From assembly GCF_030445035.2 (NCBI RefSeq), contig NC_080678.1, positions 114,678,599-114,742,598 of the forward strand: a stretch of DNA of 64,000 nucleotides, written 5' to 3'. Below are positions 1 to 11,568 of the stretch, piece by piece. The notes under the pieces were generated by a model. The model was not told the DNA's origin, searched no databases, and saw only the letters and a program-made list of their open reading frames with translations. The DNA comes from Dasypus novemcinctus (Eukaryota > Chordata > Mammalia > Cingulata > Dasypodidae). A program made the translations under genes and the position numbers. The first letter of the stretch is position 1; each line of letters opens with the position of its first letter.

Positions 1-970
1 AATTTTTGTATATGATATGAGGTAGGAGTCGAGCCTCATTCCTTTGCAAGGGGATATCCAGGTTTTAATGATGTCATTTGTTAGAATCTAATCTTTCACA
101 TATGTGTGTTACTGACAATTTTGTACAAAATCAATTGTCCATATATGTTTGGGCTTATTTCTGTACTTTCAATTCTATTCCAATGGTCCAACGATGCATT
201 ATCTTTAGGCCAGTTCCACACTGTTTTGATTACTGTAACTTTGTAGTGTATTTTGAAATTGGAAAACGGTATGCTTTCAACCTAATTCTTCTCTTTCAAA
301 ATTGTTTTGTTATCTGAGGTTCCTTGCAGTTCTATGTGAATTTGAGGATCAGCTTTTCCATTTCTGCAAAAATGGCTGCTGTAATTTGACAGTGATTGTG
401 TTGGATCTACAGATTCTATTGGGCAGAATTGACATTTTGGCAATATTAACTCTTTCAATCCATGGATATGGGATTTGTCATGCCACACATTTATGCCTTC
501 TTTAATATCTTTCAATTCTCTTTTGAAATTTTCACTATAAAAGATTTTACATCCTTGCTTAAATTTATTCCTAGATATATTATTCATTTATATGCTGTCA
601 TAACTGGAATTGTTTTCCTATTTTTGTGTTTAGATTGTGCATTGTTAGTATATAGAAACATAATTGATCTTTAATGTGTTAAACTTGTACCCAGTTGCTT
701 TGCTGAATTTGTTAATTCTAGTAGTTTTCTTATGGATTCCCTTGGCTTTTCTATTTAAAAGACAACATCATTTGCAAAATAGATAGTTCAATTTCTTGAT
801 TCCAATTTGGATACAGTTTATTTCTTCTTCCTTCTTAATTGTTCTGGCTAGGACTTCTAGTACAATATTGAATATTGAATAGCATGATTAAAATGGGCAT
901 CCTTATCTTGTTTCTGATTTTAAGGGGAAAGATTTCAGTTTTCATCATTGAGCAAGATGTTAGATGCGAG

Positions 971-2110
971 TTTTTCTTTTTTCTTTTTTGTCTTTATTTT
1001 TTTTGTTACATTCAAAAAATATGAGGCCCCATATAACCCCCACCCCCTCACCCCACTCCTCCCCCATAACAACAACCTCCTCCATCATCATGAGACATTC
1101 ATTGCACTTGGTGAATACATCTCTGAACACCACTGCACCTCATGGTCAATGATCCACACCATAGCCCACACTCTACCACAGTCCACCCAGTGGGCCATGG
1201 GAGGACAAACAATGTCCGGTAACTGTCCTTGCAGCACCACCCAGGACAACTCCAAGTACCGAAAACACCCCACATCACATCTCTTCCTCCCCCTCCCTAC
1301 CCCCAGCAGCCACCATGGCCACTTTCTCCACACCAATGCCACATTTTCTTCTATTACTCATCACAATAGTTCATGAATAGAATATCAGTAATTCCACTCT
1401 AATCCATACTCTATCCCTCCATCCTGTGGACCTTAGAATGGTTGTTTCCACTCCACATCTATATCAAGAGGGGGCTTAGATTCCACAGGCATGCTGGATG
1501 CAATTCTCCTGCTTTCAGTTGTAGGCACTCTTGGCTCCCTGGTGTGGTGGTTGACCTTCTTCACCTTGTTGGCTGAGTGGGGTAAGTCCCATAAACCAGA
1601 GTGTAGGATTTGCAAGTCTGTTGAGGCTCACGGCCTGGCTATCACATGGTCAGTCCAGAGATTCAATTCCCCTGGGTATACATTAAACCCCAGCACCAAC
1701 TACAGTTCTGGTAAAAGTAACAGGAGAGACTTGTGGACAAAGATCACATCTGAGTCCAGCTCCATCACACGGAAACACAAACTCCAAAGTAGGGCCAACT
1801 GACATGGCACTGAACTCCATCTGCCATGACCATAGAACCTGTGGGTGTCTGTAGCCCTCAGAAGAACCAGTACCTGGGATTGTATCTACTTTATCTGTCT
1901 CTGGGGCTCTGCTGAGGTGTGCGTAAGGGCAACCCCTCTGATAACCTCCTGGCTCTTTTTGGAGACTCATAGCCATATGAACTCATTTGTCCTTTCCATT
2001 TCTCCCTTTTATTCAGGTCAAAAAGCATTTTTAACTCCTGGTATTATATGTAGACTGAGATATTCTGCTGGTCCGAGTTGACCCTTTTATTTAAGGTCAT
2101 TTTCTAGTAA
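971..2110 (-). repeat. Xenarthran repeat 'X', copy 1, in LINE-1
   Basis: About 1.1 kb inserted in the antisense LINE-1 just after the atgttagatgcgag segment. The left end is T-rich, so the element is on the - strand with its A-rich 3' end at left. It carries C-rich tracts (accccctcaccccactcctc) and shares long blocks with copies at 3150, 14035, 14325, 51240 and 60340. I do not recognise a named family; it could be an unusual LINE-1 3' end or an independent retroposon. Confidence 0.75.
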
Positions 2111-3149
2111 TTGACCTTTATCATAAAGAAAAAGTTCCCTTCTAATCCTAGAATTCTAAGTGTTTTTATCAAGAAAGGGTGCTGGTTTTTTTCCAAGTGT
2201 GTTTTCTGCATCCATTTAGATGATCATGTGTTTTTGTTTCCTTCATTCTATTCATGGATTGATTTTCATATATTGAACCAGTCTTGAATTTTGGGATATA
2301 TACCACTTGGTCATGGGTACAATCTTTTGTCACATGCTGTTGGATTCAGTTTGCTAGCATTTTGTTCAAGTTTTTGGCATCAGTATTCACAAGGGAACTT
2401 GCTCTGTAATTTTCTTTCCTTATTAGCCTTTGGTATCCAGGTAATGCTGGCCTTATAGAATGAATTATAAAGTGTTCCTTCTTTTTGAATGCTTTGGAAG
2501 GATCAGAGAAGGATTGGTGTTATTTTGTACTTGAAGTATTGGTAGAATTAACTATTGAAACCATCTATTCCTGGACCTTTGGTGAATGGTTCTGTTTATT
2601 CAGTGTCTTTATTTGTTATAGATTTGTACAGATTTTCTCTTTCTTCTTGAGTCAGTTTAGGTAGTTGATGTATTTTTAAGACTTTTTCTAATTGACCTTG
2701 GCCCTCTAATTTGTTGGTATAAAATTGTTTAGAGTACTCTTTTATAATTCTTTTTATTTCTATAAAGTCAGTAATGACATCACTATTTTATTTTGATTTT
2801 AGTTATTTGTATATTTTTTCTTTGACACTGTAGGTAAAATACAGTCCTTTTTGTCCAATTATCATAAACCCAAGTTTATTTCCATTGATTGTCTCAAATG
2901 GTTTTCCATTCTCCATTTCATTAATCTGTGGTCTAATATAGAAATTATTTCCTTCCTTCTGGTAACACTGAATTTATTTTGCTCTCACTGGTTCATCAGG
3001 ATGTGAAGTCAAGTTATTGATTTGAGATTTTTCTCTTCTTTTTCATATAGGAATTCATTGCTATAAATTTCCTTTTCAGCACTGCATTCATTCTATCCCA
3101 TGAATTTTGGTATGTTGGCTTTAAAAAAATCTTTCTAAGTATTTTCTCT

Positions 3150-3462
3150 TTTTTTCTTCCTTTTTAATTAAAAAAAATGTTACATTAAAGGAATATGAGG
3201 TCTCCATATATCCCCTACTCCCCTCACCCCACTCCTCCCACATCAACAACTTCTTTCATCATCGTGGCACATTCATTGCATTTGGTGAATACATTTTGCA
3301 GCACTGCTGCACCACATGGATAATGGTTTACACTGTAGTTTACACTCTCCCCCACTCCACCCCGTGGGCCATGGCAGGACATGCAATGTCCAGCATCTGT
3401 CCCTGCAGTTCCACCCAGGACAACTCCAAGTCCTGAAAATGCCCCCACATCAGATCTCTTCT
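3150..3462 (-). repeat. Xenarthran repeat 'X', copy 2 (5'-truncated)
   Basis: About 310 bases matching the A-rich-end part of copy 1 (gttacattaaaggaatatga, then the C-rich tract and the gtgggccatggcaggacat segment). It interrupts the same antisense LINE-1, whose sequence resumes near 3463. Confidence 0.75.
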
Positions 3463-5918
3463 TAATTTCCTCTGTGATTTCTTCTTCAACCCACTGGTTT
3501 TGAAGAGTTTGTAGTTTAATTTCCACATATTTATAATTTTTCCAGTGATCCTTCTGTTATTGATTTCTAGCTTCCTTCCATTGTGCTCCAAGAAGTTACT
3601 TTGTATGATTTTCATTTTTTAAAATTTACAAGTATTATGCCCTAACAAATGGTCTTTCTATGGAATGATCCATGTGCACTTGAAGGATGTATGTGTTCTG
3701 TGTCGTTGGGTAAATTGCCCTATATATGTCTCTTAGTTCTAGGTGGTTTATGGTGCTATTTCAATTTTCTATTTCTATGCTGATTTTCTGTCTCAATGTT
3801 TTATCTACTATGGTAAATGGTGTGTTGAAACTATTATTATAGAACTGTCTATTTCTCCTTTCAGCTTTTTCTCCTTTTTCTTCATGTATTTGGGGCCCTG
3901 TTGTTACATGCATATATGTTTTATAATTGTTATATCTTCTATTTTAGTTGACTCTTTTAGCAATATATAATAACCATCTTTGTTTCTTGTAAGAGTGTTT
4001 GCTTACCATATATTTTTTCAGATATGAAAGATATCAGATATCCATCTTAGCTCTCTTTTGGTTATAATTTGCTTGGGGCATTCTTTTTCATTTTTTCACT
4101 TTCAACCTATTTGTGTCTTTGGAATGAAAATGAGTCTCTTTTAAGTGCATATAGTTGGATCATGCTTCTTTATTCTTTCTGCCAATCTCTACCTTTATAT
4201 TTGAGTGTTTAATTCATTTACACTAAGGTATTTATTTAAAAGGCAAGACTTCTAGCATTTTGCTACTTGCTTTTTGTATGTCTCATCCATTTTTACCCCT
4301 CTTTTGCTCCATTATTATCTACCTTTTTTTGCTAAGGTGATCCTTTATCATGACCCATTTTGAATCACTTCTCATTTCCATTTGTGTAGCTAATTTGGAC
4401 ATTTTTGTGATTAACATATGGATCACATTTGACATAATAGATCTATTATAGTTTATTTTCAATAGTTTACACATAACCTTTTCCTATTTCTCTCCTTCCC
4501 TATGTTACATTTATTGAAAGGTTCTTCTTACATGTGTGCTCTATAATGTATCATTATGGTTGACTTTATGCATTTGAACTTTAAGCCATATAATAAATAA
4601 AAGATGGTTTTACAAATGACACATGCAGTAATATTGACATTTACATTTAGCCATATATGTACCTAAACCACAGGTGTTTATTTTTCAAACAGCTTGGAGT
4701 TGATGTCTAGTGTTCTTTCCTTTCAATATGAAGGAGTTCCTTTAACATTTTTATAAGGCATGTCTATTTGTAATGAACTTCCTCAGTTTGTGTTTATTTG
4801 GAAATATCACAGTTTCTCCCTCATATTTGAGGAGAACTTTTGTAGATATATTATTTTCCTTTGACAATCATTTTTTTCTTTCAACTCTTCAAATCTTTCA
4901 CGCCATTGCCTTCTGTCTTCCATATATTTGAATTAACAACCAAATGTTAATCTTCCTAAGCATCCCTTTTACAAGATGTATCACTTCGTTCCTGCTGTTT
5001 TCAAGATTCTCTTTTTATCTCTGGGCTTTGCCATTTCCACTAAAATGTGTCTTAATGTAGATCTCTTTGAATTTATCTATCATGAAGTTGATTGAGCTTA
5101 TTGGATTAGTTTATTTCTATCTTTCATCATATTTGTGACATTTTTGGCAATTATCTCTTTTAGAATTCTTTCTTCCACTTTTTCTCTTCTACCTCTGGGA
5201 TTCCTATGACATATGAATTGGTACACTTGATATTGTCCTACCATTTCCTTATACTCTCTTCACTTTTTCATTCTTTTTTCTTTCTGCTTCTCAACTTGCA
5301 TAATTTCAATGGTCTTATCTTCTGGTTTGCTGATCCTTTCTTCTTGTTTCAGTCTGTCCATGCTATTGAATTTTCCTCATGTTAGAATAATTTTAGTTCC
5401 AGAATTTCTATTTGATTCCTCTTTATAATTCCTGTCTCATGATTGAAATAATAATTTTGTTAATATATTGTTTTCCTGGTTTCCTTTAGTTCATTTGTCC
5501 TGTTAAGAGAATTGATCTATGATCTTTGATTAGTAATCCAAGTGACTGGGATTCCTCTGTTAAAAGATTCTTTTGAATTCATTTTTCCTGCAAATGAGTC
5601 ATACTTTCCTCTCTCCTTGCATTTTTGTAATTTTTGGTTGAGAATTGGACATTTTGAGTTTCGAGTATTGTGGTCACTCTGCAGGCTAGCTATTGCCTTC
5701 CTCAGTCTTCCAGATCAAATAAAAGACAAAAAAGTGAGGGGGTAGAATAATAAGGAAAAAAAACATACCCTCACCCCTTCCAAAAATGTCTGCCACCCCT
5801 TAATTCTCTAAGTAGATGCCAGTGGAAAGCTGGAAGCTATTGTTGCCAGGCTTGTGTCTCTGCAGGTCCTTCATGACCCATCCACCAGAAAATACACACA
5901 AAAAGAGAAATGAAACTG

Positions 5919-6365
5919 TGTTAGTCAGGGTTCTCTAGAGAAACAAAATCAATAGTAGATATCTGTCAATAGTATGCGATTTTATAAGAGTCTCTTATGT
6001 CACCGTGGGGTTGCACACGTCCAGGTTCCACAGGCAGGCTGCAAAGCATGGCTCTGATGAACATCCAATGAAGGTCCTTGATGAGTTTCTGGGAGATGTT
6101 GGCTGTCCAAAGACGAGATGGGAAATTCTCTCTGAGTGCTGAATCACTTCCCCTTTTAAGGAATTCAACTGATTGGATAAAGTGTCACTCCTTGCTGACA
6201 GAAATCTCCCTGACTGATGTAGATGTAATCAGCTATCTATGCAGTAAAATCAGTGGTGACTAAAGCCTATAAATGCCCTTTTACTACAGTTAGCCCAGTG
6301 CTTGGTTGACCAAACAACTGGGTACGATTACCTGGCTGAGTTGACACATTAGTCTAACCATCACA
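5919..6365 (-). mobile_element. ERVL-type LTR (MLT2-like), antisense
   Basis: On the - strand this 447-base block starts TGTGATGGTTAGACTAATGT and ends gagaaccctgactaaca, the start and end known for MLT2-type ERVL LTRs. It has TG/CA ends and divides the 5' untranslated region of the old LINE-1. A target duplication is not evident. Confidence 0.7.
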
Positions 6366-6815
6366 GATACCGACCAAATATAAAGATGCTTGGATCTTTA
6401 CCAGAACCCCCTTCTGCTGAGTGGGCCCAGACTGAACTTAGCATGTGTGCTGGTGTCTCAGGATTTCCCAAACTGACCTTGACCTCCAGCCAGACTTTTA
6501 GAAACTGATGTTTCCTCTGCCCACAGTGACTACAGCCAGCTACTCCTAGAATCTATGACATGTTGCCATAGCTGTGCCACCTCCACTGCCAGCACTGCAG
6601 GTCTCATGGTTTCTAGTCTTCATTACAAAAACTGAATTCTTGGCAGTCTTTCCTTACATCCTGAACTCCCATCATTGTTCTGAATGTCTGATCTGGTTTT
6701 GGGGTTACCCCCTAGTTAATTACACTCTCTTTTTCTAGCTCATTTTTTTTGAGGTGGAGGGAAGATTCTTTAATACTTCCTATTTTACTATTTTGCTCCT
6801 AATAGCTCTCATTTG

Positions 6816-7557
6816 GCTTCTTAAAAGAGGGGAAGAAGCACAGGTACCTCTAGGTATCCTTGGAGGGCAGGGGACAGGGTGAGCAACTCAAGTTGCCTAT
6901 GGCCCAGATCAGACCCTAGGATTGATGATGCTCTACACGGTCCCTTTCTCAAACTCAGTCTATACAATTGCCAGTCCATGATGCTACTGGATTATGAAAA
7001 TGGAGTATATGCTGAGCTTGCCAAAGAAATCGCCCTTGTATACACATTGCATATCCTCAAGGTGGCATGTGGCCAGAGGTGGGTGCAGAAGTCTTATCAG
7101 GACCACAGTGGACTTCTTAACCCCAGGGAACTAATGTGCCCTCTTTCCTGAGCTCGGCGCACATTCACGTGGGGGTTGGAGAAGATGATGGGGAGGATAT
7201 AGGTTGGTGGAGAATACGGTAATTGGCCACATTCCAAACCCATATTGAAAGCAGAGGCCATGAAATTTTTGACAGTTTGAGTGGGGAAGGTGAGTTGTGG
7301 CCTGGACTGGGGTAAGTGTAAGGAGGAAGTGAACGCCCCTGACTGAGTGTCTGACAACACTGTGGGTAAATGGCATTACCCTTACTTTGTAGAGAATGAG
7401 AGGAGGAGGCTCATGGACTGAAAGTGATCTGTTGACACTTCTAGAAGGAAGACCTGGAGACAGAATAGAAACTCTGGAGTGTGCAACTCCAGGACCCAGT
7501 CCTAAACCAATGGCTGGGGTCCCTGGGAGCTGCTGATGTGGTCTTGGAGGCAAAAAT
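6816..7557. other. Unannotated intergenic sequence
   Basis: No exon, RNA gene or clear repeat recognised. The open frames here are short and without family features. Confidence 0.6.
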
Positions 7558-7567
7558 AATCTGTTAG

Positions 7568-7869
7568 GGAAACGGCTGTGGCTCAATCAGTTGGGCTCCC
7601 GTCTACCATATGGTGGTAGGCTTGTGAAGGCAGGCTCGCCTGCACACCGTGGAGAGCCAACCCAGCAAGGTGACGCAACTAAAAGGGAGACAAGTAAAAT
7701 CATAGAGGAGTGTGCAGCAAATGGACACAGAGTGCAGACAAAAAGCAAGCCACAAAGGGGGGGCAATAAATATAAATAAATGTACAGACACACAGAAGAA
7801 AGCACAGTGAATGGACACAGAAAGCAGACAACAAACAAGCTGCAAGGGGTGGGGGGAATTTTTTAAAAA
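7568..7869 (+). mobile_element. DAS-type SINE (tRNA-derived)
   Basis: Starts ggaaacggctgtggctcaat, a tRNA-Ala-like A-box region, and ends in an A-rich tail. It is flanked by the 10-base target duplication aatctgttag at 7558-7567 and 7870-7879. Internal variants of a gacacagagtgcagac unit recur. DAS SINEs are known from armadillos, so this is the main clue to the source organism. Confidence 0.88.
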
Positions 7870-7879
7870 AATCTGTTAG

Positions 7880-9130
7880 CTGTGTGGAGGGTCTCTGGTT
7901 ATCACTCCCATTCAGGGACACCCAGGATTTGGGGACCAGGTGTTTACAGTGGATGGACTTGGAAAATGTGGGTGAGCCCCTACTGTGTGCCCACTTCCTT
8001 GACTGGGGCACCTCTGAGTCCTAGGGAAGGAACTCCATGCTGAGGGCAAAGCCTGTGCAGAGATCCAGAGAAAGCAGATGTCAGGTGGTCTAGGAGCTTA
8101 AAGAAGGAAGGGGAGAAAGGAAGAGGAAGAGGAGAGGACAGGCCAGATGGCAGGGACCTGGGGCCATGAATAAGGTTTGCTCTTCATCTCAAGGGCATTT
8201 GGGGGTCACTGAAAGGAGGCCTTCATCAGAAGTGTGGTGGGTCAGACTTGTGTTTTCAAAAGAGCCTTTGGCATCTGTGGAGAGAATGGATATGAAGGAG
8301 GAAGGATGGAAGCAAGGACTGAAGTGCAAACGAGAAGTTAGCCCAGACTTCTGCTCCCATGGCTCTGCCCCTGCAGTCATTTTTTCTTGATTTTGTCCCA
8401 TCTCTGACCCTTTGTGCCAAGGCTGGCAGTGCCTGTACTCAGAAAATTCTCAAAATTCTTGTCAGTTTTGCATGCAGTTCAAGAGTGCCCATGCTACCAG
8501 ACAAAAGGATTTCCCACAGATCCTTCCTGGATAAATGTATTTCCAAGCCTGACTTCCTCTGAAGTGGCTGGTTGGATCCATGAGTCATACACCTCATCTT
8601 TGCAAATTTCAGTTCAACCAAAGCCTCCTGAGGGACCGTGTTCTTGGGAGCTCCCTTCCTCCAATCTTGGGGAGGGCCCTAATAGAGCTGTTTCCGTGCC
8701 TAATCAGAATATGTTGTCTTGATTGGCTGAGAACTTTCCAAAGCATCAATAGCTGGTTCCTTTTAGACTTGTTTTCCCTCCCTCAATTTGCTAAAAATAG
8801 CAAGGAGATACCAGGCAGCATTTTCCACACTTACCTTGGAAATTTCCTAGCTAAACATCCAAGAGCTCACTTACAAGTTTTGTCTTCCATCCAGCTTAGC
8901 TACACAATTTCACCAAGTTCATTGCTACATAATAAGGATTTGCCTTTTTTCCAGTTTCCAAGAACACATTCATCATTTCCTCCTAAGGCCTCACCAGAAG
9001 CACTTTTGATGTCCATATTTCAATAAACATTATGTTCATTGCAATACAAGTATTCTCTAAGTTGATAAGAAGCTTTCTCTACACCTTTCAGTTATTTCTG
9101 AACCCTCACCAGAAACATTTGTTTGCCAAT
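7880..9130. other. Unannotated flank, in part decayed transposon
   Basis: 7880-8790 has no recognisable gene. 8790-9130 looks like decayed mobile-element sequence (gtttccaagaacacattcat and neighbouring motifs), but I cannot assign it to a family. Confidence 0.5.
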
Positions 9131-9137
9131 TTCTCTT

Positions 9138-9600
9138 TTTTTATTAGAACAGTTGTAGGCTTACAGAAAAATCATGCAAGAAAAAGAATTCAAGTATACC
9201 ACCCTATTATTAATACCTTACATTAGTGTTTTACATTGGTTACAATTCATGAAAGGACATTTTATAATTGTATTATTAACTGTAGTCCATAGTTTACAAT
9301 TTGGTTCTCTGCCTGAGTTGGACAGTCCTAAGTTTTCTTTAAAAAATTTAATCTAGTAACATATTTACAACCTGACATTTCCCCTTTACCCACATTCATA
9401 ATGTAATTCAGGGCTATGAATCAGTGTTGCTAATTACATTCACAATGCAGTGCAACCATCGCCACCATTCCTTACCAAAACTTTAGGATCAAACCAAATA
9501 GAAATTGTATACAATTTACTTTTAATATACACATTTCTACCACTCGTCTCTTCAAAGTAATCTAGGCTTTTTTTTTTTTAATCAAGTGCTTCACATTCTT
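9138..9600 (-). mobile_element. Antisense LINE-1 3' fragment
   Basis: The T-rich left end followed by agaacagttgtaggcttaca and later gtagtccatagtttacaatt fits the complement of a LINE-1 3' end. No coding frame remains. Confidence 0.6.
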
Positions 9601-9719
9601 CCAACCCTCACCCATTATCCAATTCTAAAGCCACTTCCATATGTTTAGATAATTTTAAAAGCAGCACCCCACTCCCAGTACCAAAATCTGTCTTGGTGTG
9701 CCGACACTGTTGAGGCACA

Positions 9720-9860
9720 CAATGAGTTAGCTTAGAACAGCCTTTTATTGGCTCACAGGTTTCAAAGTCCCACACTAAGGCCCAATCAAGGACATGCTCT
9801 TCCCACAGTCTCCAGTATTTGCTGATGGCGTGCTGCAGTTCCTGAGGGTCCCTGCCTGAC
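9720..9860 (-). mobile_element. Fragment of MaLR-like LTR, antisense
   Basis: The ccttttattggctcacaggt block resembles the end of the LTR seen complete at 21064 and 27397, read on the other strand. Sequence from 9860 to 10630 is GC-rich with long open frames but no recognisable product. Confidence 0.45.
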
Positions 9861-10681
9861 TTTCTGCTCTGGGGGCTGTGAGCCAGGGCCCCACACTGCC
9901 ATTCCTCCTCAGTCTCCAGCCCTGCCTCCATCAGGCTGGATGGCAACACCTGGAGGAACGAGCCCGGTGCCTCGACCCTGTGAAGAAGGAAGGAATGTTC
10001 CTTCTCAGTTGCAGCTTTATCCTTCCAGGTTTCGACCAGAACGAGGCAGGCCCACTCTTGATTCTTTTCGCAGAAAAGGAAAGGCTCAGGTTGAGTGAGG
10101 AAAGCCTCGCCTGGGTCTCTGCTGGGTTGGCTGTGCCTGTCCTCAGCTGTTGGCCAAGATCCCTGCAGCTGGGATAGCCTCTGCCATTCCAGGGCCCACG
10201 CCGAAGCCCCCTGGTGGGGGGATAGCCCCACAGGCAAGGGAGGTGGGAAGGGACGTCCAGGGCTTCCCCCACCCCCTTCCGCTCTCTGTAGCACCACAGT
10301 ACCCACCCACACCCTTTGTCTGCCCATGACGTGGCTCTTTTCTGGCAGCACACAAGCCTCAGAGCACATGCCAGGTGTCCCGACCTGGGTTCCAGGCCAG
10401 GCTCTGTGGGATGTGAGCCAGGCCCGCCCCTCTCCATGCTTGGGGATCTCAAGGTCAGGATGTAAAATCCCTTGGTTCTTTCTTAACCAGCTCTCTGTGC
10501 AGCCTCCCCATGAGTGCTTTGGATTTGGACTGTCCTGTCGCTTCTTCATCTCTGGGGTTTGCAGCCAAATTTGGGGGGGGATTTAACTGAAGGAAGGCCA
10601 AAGGATTTCAGCTGGTTAATTCTTTCTTGGACCTGGTGCGGCGGCTTGCTCGGTCGGTAGAGGTGGGGTCTGGCTGCGGAC

Positions 10682-10796
10682 GAGGGGTCGGTCCAGCTCT
10701 GGACGAGGGGTCGATCCAGCTCTGGACGAGGGGTTGGTCCCGCTTGGGACGAGGGGTCGGTCCGGCAGCAGACGAGAGATCGGTCTCACAAGGGGT
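10682..10796. repeat. 23-bp tandem repeat in LTR U5
   Basis: Four good units and a fifth degenerate one of gaggggtcggtccagctc followed by tggac. Units start at 10682, 10705, 10728, 10751 and 10774. Confidence 0.85.
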
Positions 10797-11164
10797 TGCA
10801 CGGTTCGGCTGACGGGGTCACCCGGCGAAGCCGGTGATGAAGGGGTCGCCAGGAGAAGCAGGCGACGAACTGGGGACAAGGGAGGCCAGGCCCTTGTCGG
10901 GGGCTCCCAGGACTGGAGGGCGCACGGCAGAAGAACTACCGCGGAGACAAGGTAAACACGCAAGTCCACTTTATTGAGGGAGAGGCAACAGTTTTATAGG
11001 GGCTGGGGAAGGCTGATTGGTCGAAGCCACGCCCTGTTCTGATTGGTTGCCGGCGAAAGGTCAGTGGGCGGTACTGGACGGGGGAGGGGTGGTGGTTAGG
11101 GATTGGCTGTCGCTGTTGCTGGGGGAAGGGGCAGGGTTTAGGGATTGGTGGCTGCTGTTGCTGG

Positions 11165-11340
11165 GGTGGAGGGCAGACTGGAGTTTCCCGCCCACGCCTG
11201 GCTGTTGCTGCTGTCGGGGGAAGGGAAAAGGGCAGACTGGATTTTTCCACCCACGCCTGGCTGTTGCTGCTGTCGGGGGAGGGGAAAAGGGCAGACTGGA
11301 ATTTTCCGCCCTGTGCCTGTGCAGGGAGAAAGAAGAAGAA
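11165..11340. repeat. 59-bp tandem repeat in LTR U3
   Basis: Two complete units and one shorter unit, each beginning ctgttgctgctgtcggggg and containing gggcagactgga. By position they lie upstream of the LTR TATA box and may act as enhancer repeats (inference). Confidence 0.8.
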
Positions 11341-11568
11341 GGGTGCCGCCCCACAAGCATCGTGTGGCGCCATCCGGGAGGAGGGGTGGCCGCGGAAGCA
11401 TGGCGGCCGAGAAGGGGAGACCCGAGGGCACTCTGCGCCCATGCCGAGCTCCCTTCAGGGGTGGCGGTGAGTCCGACCAGCCACCCTATTATGGGGGCAG
11501 CGGCTTGGCCTGCCGTGGCCGCTCCCCCGCCAGGCCACACTTCAGCCTGAGGGGTGACCGCAACCTGG

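Larger units (their letters stand above)
1..6815 (-). mobile_element. Old antisense LINE-1, interrupted by nested insertions
   Basis: The + strand reads as the complement of a LINE-1: reverse-transcriptase region at about 2120-3120, remaining ORF2 to about 4300, ORF1 around 5000-5550, and an old 5' untranslated region (for example gagaattggacattttgag near 5640) resuming at 6366-6815 after an LTR insertion. Frames are full of stops. The left end lies outside the window. Copies of the xenarthran repeat sit at 971-2110 and 3150-3462, and an ERVL LTR at 5919-6365. Confidence 0.85.
10637..11562 (-). mobile_element. Solo endogenous retrovirus LTR, 926 bp, GC-rich
   Basis: Ends are TGCGG...CCGCA, a perfect 5-base inverted repeat, flanked by the perfect 6-base duplication acctgg (10631-10636 and 11563-11568). 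On the - strand it has several CCAAT boxes (complement of gattgg at about 11012, 11040, 11100 and 11140), a TATA box (complement of gttttatagg near 10990) and AATAAA (complement of tttatt near 10971). U3 holds two complete and one partial 59-base repeats (about 11165-11340); U5 holds 23-base repeats (10682-10796). No viral genes are present. Rich CpG and intact ends suggest a fairly recent insertion; a 6-base duplication is usual for class II (beta-like) elements. Confidence 0.85.

Noticed and set aside
9608-10549. 313-codon open frame on the - strand
   Set aside because: GC-rich sequence with overlapping frames on both strands, low-complexity Trp/Gly/Pro composition, no family motif and no splice logic.
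10936-11442. Proline-rich frames over the 926-bp LTR as viral proteins
   Set aside because: They are frames across U3 repeats; the element is a solo LTR with no gag, pol or env sequence.
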